From NCBI GenBank assembly GCA_002372545.1, contig DFHD01000117.1, positions 1 through 27,502 of the forward strand: a stretch of DNA of 27,502 nucleotides, written 5' to 3'. Source of the DNA: Lachnospiraceae bacterium UBA3732 (GTDB lineage: Bacteria > Bacillota > Clostridia > Lachnospirales > Lachnospiraceae). How positions within the stretch are numbered: the stretch's first letter is position 1; the number at the start of each line of letters is the position of its first letter. Shown here piece after piece: positions 24,637 to 27,502 of this stretch. Below the pieces are notes generated by a model. That model did no database searches, had not been told where the DNA came from, and saw nothing but the letters and a program-made list of their open reading frames with translations. Both the position numbers and the translations under genes were made by a program.

Positions 24637-25884
24637 ATGAACGAAAAAACACAAACAAAAACCACCAAAGAAACCCGCGACACCCGTCTTCTTGGAAAAA
24701 ACACTCTTGTGTCAAACGACTCCCGGACAACGGGGCTCAATAACCACGACATGGTGATCGGGCCGAGCGGTGCCGGAAAGACCCGCGGATACGTGATGCC
24801 GCTTCTGGCCACCTCAACCGAATCCATCATCGTTTCGGACACCAAGGATGTCCTCTATAAAAAGTACAGCGAACCCATGAAGGCCAGAGGCTACAAGGTA
24901 CTGCGGCTTGACCTGATCGGTGCCAGAGATACCCTTAGCTATAACCCCATGGACTTTATCCGCTATGATAAAGCGACGCGCCGGTACTACGAGTCGGATA
25001 TCCGCACTCTCGCTTCCATCCTGTGTCCAACAAACAGTCATAACGATGACCCCTTCTGGACGGACAGCGCCAGAACGGTTCTGGAGAGCCTGATCGCCTA
25101 TGTTTTGGAGGCGACGCCCGCCGAGGAACATCACTTCGGTTCCGTCCTTGAACTCTTCAAGGCATGGGACGCAAATACTTACGAGACCATCTTCCATGAG
25201 CTAAAGGCCCTCGACAATGGCAGCTTTGCAGTATCCCGCTTTGAGATGTACAGCAATCTCTGGAATGCTGAAAGAACCGCATCCTGTGTCCGTCAGTTTG
25301 TTGCGCAGAGTCTCTCCTGCTTTGACGGCCTGCAGTTTAAGCACGTCTTCTGCGGCCGCTCCAATTTCCGTTTCCGGGATATGGGAATGAAACGAACCGT
25401 TCTCTTCATCAACGCATCCGACTGTGACCGCTCCCGCGATTCGCTGATCAATCTCTTTTACAGCCAGGCACTCCAGCAGCTGATCCAGACCGCCGATCAG
25501 ATGCCTGATAACCGGCTTCAGGTCCCCATCCGGATCATCTTTGATGACTTTGCCGCCGGGACCATCATCCCGGACTTTGATAAGATCATCTCCGTGATCC
25601 GGAGCCGGGAAATCAGTGTCAGCATTATCCTGCAGAGCATTTCGCAGCTCGAGGGTCTCTACGGACATGCGCAGTCCATGACGATTATCAACAACTGCGA
25701 TCACCTCCTGTACCTGGGAGGCGTGGATGTGGAGACCGCAAACTACATTGCCACAAAGGCAGATGTAAGGTCCGCTACCATCCTCAATCTGGAGCTTTCC
25801 GACTGCCTTCTTTTTGAGAGGGGCCGCCGGGGCGGCGTAATCCATGTGGAGCGTGCCGACATCTCAGACCTGGAGACGCCTTAG
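24637..25884 (+). CDS. VirD4/TraG-type ATPase lacking a membrane anchor
   Basis: This is a RecA-fold ATPase of the conjugative coupling protein family. The Walker A motif is GPSGAGKT (residues 42-49). The Walker B region IIFDDF (301-305, Asp303-Asp304) is followed by the family block PDFDKIISVIRSREI and the LQSISQL motif. In the usual family motif the second acid is Glu; here it is Asp. At 415 residues it is shorter than typical coupling proteins and begins almost at the Walker A domain, without the N-terminal transmembrane helices, so it should be cytosolic. The start at 24637 has AAGGAG 7 bp upstream. No relaxase or type IV secretion gene is in view. It may pump DNA for an element, or have been adopted for another task beside the ClpP-like protease. 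Confidence 0.88.
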   Translation: MNEKTQTKTTKETRDTRLLGKNTLVSNDSRTTGLNNHDMVIGPSGAGKTRGYVMPLLATSTESIIVSDTKDVLYKKYSEPMKARGYKVLRLDLIGARDTLSYNPMDFIRYDKATRRYYESDIRTLASILCPTNSHNDDPFWTDSARTVLESLIAYVLEATPAEEHHFGSVLELFKAWDANTYETIFHELKALDNGSFAVSRFEMYSNLWNAERTASCVRQFVAQSLSCFDGLQFKHVFCGRSNFRFRDMGMKRTVLFINASDCDRSRDSLINLFYSQALQQLIQTADQMPDNRLQVPIRIIFDDFAAGTIIPDFDKIISVIRSREISVSIILQSISQLEGLYGHAQSMTIINNCDHLLYLGGVDVETANYIATKADVRSATILNLELSDCLLFERGRRGGVIHVERADISDLETP

Positions 25885-25893
25885 AGCGTCTCC
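25872..25893 (+). terminator. Hairpin spanning the ATPase stop codon
   Basis: An 8-bp perfect stem (GGAGACGC / GCGTCTCC, 6-base loop) overlaps the TAG stop. It is followed by ATTTCATT, a weak U-tract. It could be a modest terminator or a 3'-end stabiliser for the plus-strand transcript. Confidence 0.5.
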
Positions 25894-25921
25894 ATTTCAT
25901 TCATGATATTGTCCGGCAGTA

Positions 25922-25973
25922 ACCGGCCGTTCTCCGGAGATGGACACCGGCCGTTACCGGCCATTCTCCGGAG
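25922..25973. repeat. CCGG-rich direct repeats after the ATPase gene
   Basis: ACCGGCCGTTCTCCGGAG (25922-25939) recurs at 25956-25973 with one change, and ACCGGCCGTT occurs a third time at 25946-25955. Each long copy contains the CTCCGGAG palindrome. The flavour is like that of the repeats at 24504-24597 though the sequence differs. No coding frame here is convincing. Confidence 0.7.
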
Positions 25974-26060
25974 CAAAGTGCCGGTAGTTTTTACAGGGAA
26001 AAATATAGGCGATGCGTATACTGTATTCAAGAAACAAACAGAACCTTGAAAACTACATAC

Positions 26061-26137
26061 ATCACCTACCCTGGCGGGCCGGGGAAGTCGCGCGATGACA
26101 TGAGCGGACCAAGGCCCAACGGGACGGGCGGTGTGAT
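26061..26137 (+). ncRNA. Candidate structured RNA or cis-regulatory leader
   Basis: This 77-base GC-rich segment is flanked by AT-rich DNA and can fold into nested helices. The outer helix pairs ATCACCTACCC (26061-26071) with GGGCGGTGTGAT (26126-26137), giving ten pairs with one bulge and one mismatch. The middle helix pairs GGGCC (26076-26080) with GGCCC (26113-26117). An inner hairpin is GTCG/TGAC with a CGCGA loop (26087-26099). It lies 44 bases upstream of the methyltransferase-like start codon. It has no U-run, so it would act on translation or as a stand-alone RNA. It matches no RNA family that I can name. Confidence 0.45.
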
Positions 26138-26181
26138 ACTCATTGTTTAATACTACTTTGAAAGAAAGAGAGGAATATATA

Positions 26182-27261
26182 ATGACAGAATATATACATA
26201 CTATCATGAACCATTGTGCAGAACTGGTTGCAGCCCACATCACAGAAACGGAAAACGGTCCGGTTGCGGACGAAGCGCTGGAAAACGCAATCAGGGGCTA
26301 CGATGACCCGGAACAAACAGACTTCCGGTATGACGACGAACTTGCCAACGCAGTCTATTTTCTGAGGTATATTTATCCCTATGCATTCGAATACTCGGTC
26401 ATTTACGATATCCTGTTCAGAGATTACGGATTCAACTCCTTCGGAACAGTGTCTCTCGGATGCGGGTCCTGTGTCGATGCCTGGTCAATGGCCTATGCAC
26501 GATATAAAATGGACATGCAGACGAATCTCAGCATACCGGACCTGCTTCATCTCATCTATCTCGGAACGGACAGAAGTAACTGGTCCATCCGGTTTACCGA
26601 AAATGGAAGAAACGGCCAAACCCGGCTGCAGCAGGAATTTAGCTATTCTCTGGACTATGGCCCCTATGACCAGGCAAGCTTTCATGGCCGCTATCAAAAA
26701 GATATTATCGATTTTATTCAAAACGATACCCACTATCCGAATTTTAATGCTATAGTATTCCCAAAGATTCTGAATGAGCTTCCCGAAAACACCCTGAGCC
26801 TGCTTGTTTCATCAATCCGAGAACGGGCGGACCTCTTTAAAGCTGACCGTCCCCACTACATCGTGATTTCTCACGCACCGAAAGATTACAAAAATAATCC
26901 GAGAATGAAACATATCGCCAGTGATATCGCGAACGCAATCAACTACGATGGCAGATTCAGAATCACCGATAACCTCCCGGAGCTGTGGCGGGGAAGAGCG
27001 GGAAGAAGTCTCGTAGATATCAGTCAGCAGGAAGACCTGAATTGTTACGAATTTTCCAGAAACGCCCGTAACTATTTCGATAGCGTCGAATGTCTGAACC
27101 CCGACTTTTTGACTCCTCCCAGGGTAAGGGAGGTTCAGTCCAGGCTGAACATCATCCTGAAGAATAACGGTGAGCATAGATGCCTCACCAGTACAAGTGC
27201 ATCCCTGTTCCAGATTATTAAGCTGGAACCCTGCGGAAACGAAACGGAGGCGGCCGCATGA
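26182..27261 (+). CDS. Methyltransferase-like protein of unknown substrate
   Basis: This 359-residue protein probably has a Rossmann-type S-adenosylmethionine binding fold. SLGCGSCVDAW (91-101) resembles methyltransferase motif I (hydrophobic-GxGxxD). The segment NAIVFPKILNELPE (about 188-201) resembles the strand-4/motif IV region of class I methyltransferases, where LNELP-type sequences occur. The N-terminal 80 residues are helical and acidic. No substrate-recognition domain is recognised. The start at 26182 follows a GAGAGG ribosome binding site; a TTG upstream in frame is less likely. The stop overlaps the start of the DUF1848 gene (ATGA), so the two are coupled. The methyltransferase reading rests on two motifs only. 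Confidence 0.6.
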   Translation: MTEYIHTIMNHCAELVAAHITETENGPVADEALENAIRGYDDPEQTDFRYDDELANAVYFLRYIYPYAFEYSVIYDILFRDYGFNSFGTVSLGCGSCVDAWSMAYARYKMDMQTNLSIPDLLHLIYLGTDRSNWSIRFTENGRNGQTRLQQEFSYSLDYGPYDQASFHGRYQKDIIDFIQNDTHYPNFNAIVFPKILNELPENTLSLLVSSIRERADLFKADRPHYIVISHAPKDYKNNPRMKHIASDIANAINYDGRFRITDNLPELWRGRAGRSLVDISQQEDLNCYEFSRNARNYFDSVECLNPDFLTPPRVREVQSRLNIILKNNGEHRCLTSTSASLFQIIKLEPCGNETEAAA

Positions 27262-27502
27262 TAATCAGTGCCAGCAGAAGAACCGATATCCCGGCCTTTT
27301 ACACGGAATGGTTCATGAACCGAATGAAAGATGGCTATGTCATCGTAAGAAACCCCATGAATTATAACCAGCTCTCCAGGGTCTGCCTCACGGCAGACCT
27401 TGTGGACTGCATTGTTTTCTGGACCAAGGATCCGCGGCCGATGATTCCCCGGCTGACGGAACTATCTGATTATACCTTCTACTTTCAGTTCACCCTGACC
27501 GC
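27258..27502 (+). CDS. DUF1848 family protein, C-terminus beyond the window
   Basis: The 81 visible residues begin MIISASRRTDIPAFYTEWF and contain VRNPMN and IVFWTKDPRPM, the N-terminal hallmarks of the DUF1848 family. Members are about 280-320 residues. From general knowledge of the family they have cysteine clusters later in the chain suggesting a radical-SAM-like iron-sulfur enzyme; that region is outside the window. A GGAGG ribosome binding site lies in the 3' end of the upstream gene, and the start codon overlaps its stop. The coupling suggests the two products act on the same substrate or in one complex. Confidence 0.85.
   Translation, partial: MIISASRRTDIPAFYTEWFMNRMKDGYVIVRNPMNYNQLSRVCLTADLVDCIVFWTKDPRPMIPRLTELSDYTFYFQFTLT

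Larger units (their letters stand above)
25885..26181 (+). other. Non-coding gap with repeats and an RNA-like segment
   Basis: This 297-base gap between the ATPase and methyltransferase-like genes contains the CCGG repeats, then AT-rich sequence (25987-26060). After that come a GC-rich foldable segment (26061-26137) and a short leader with a GAGAGG ribosome binding site. TATACT at 26017-26022 could be a -10, but the only -35-like hexamer (TTTACA, 25990-25995) is 21 bp away, so the promoter is unclear. The phrase CCTTGAAAACTACATA resembles sequence often seen in clostridial rRNA spacers and leaders, without obvious meaning here. Confidence 0.5.

Noticed and set aside
26012..26098. A 28-codon open frame (MRILYSRNKQ start) across the AT-rich gap and RNA-like segment
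   Set aside because: No proper ribosome binding site, and it runs through the paired bases of the candidate RNA structure. It is more likely chance.
20871..27502. A complete integrative conjugative element or prophage
   Set aside because: Only a VirD4-like ATPase points that way. No integrase, relaxase, replication gene, phage structural gene or attachment repeat is visible within the window.

Overview
The window looks like a chromosomal segment of a Gram-positive Clostridia member, most likely a Lachnospiraceae-type anaerobe of moderate G+C. The indications are a T-box leader on leuA, strong GGAGG ribosome binding sites, clostridial ChW repeats on a secreted cellulase, a DUF5711 protein, a DUF1848 protein and a transcription-attenuating leader on the queuosine-precursor genes. 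This is inference from gene content; there is no rRNA in the window to place it.

Positions 1-13731 are one long co-directional block on the minus strand. Read 5' to 3' it starts at a good sigma-A promoter (13731-13703). Next come a leucine-type T-box leader with terminator, then leuA, a DUF5711 membrane-anchored protein, a CvpA-family protein and thrC, all separated by about 1-13 bp. A second attenuator, a preQ1-riboswitch-like element with a strong terminator, precedes queD-queE-folE-queC, which makes preQ0 from GTP. A lipid kinase follows, then three surface-polysaccharide genes (polyprenyl-phosphate sugar transferase, family 2 glycosyltransferase, rfbD) and purB, which runs off the left edge.

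Positions 13752-20795 hold independent housekeeping and catabolic units. These are ung on the plus strand with its own promoter, a convergent putP proline symporter, a secreted GH5 endoglucanase carrying six ChW repeats, a 15-bp inverted repeat that probably terminates transcription, and glgB with a near-consensus promoter.

Positions 20871-27502 are different in character. Two unknown minus-strand genes, overlapping by ATGA, diverge from a plus-strand series. That series comprises two small unknown proteins, a ClpP-like serine protease with an intact triad, and a VirD4/TraG-type ATPase without its membrane anchor. It continues with a GC-rich stretch that can fold as a structured RNA, a methyltransferase-like protein, and a translationally coupled DUF1848 protein that runs off the right edge. 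The gaps contain short CCGG-rich dyad repeats. No relaxase, integrase or attachment site is visible, so calling this an integrated mobile or accessory region is inference. It is the best place in the window to look for an undescribed system, in particular the pairing of a ClpP-like protease with a soluble conjugation-type ATPase, and the RNA-like leader of the methyltransferase/DUF1848 pair.
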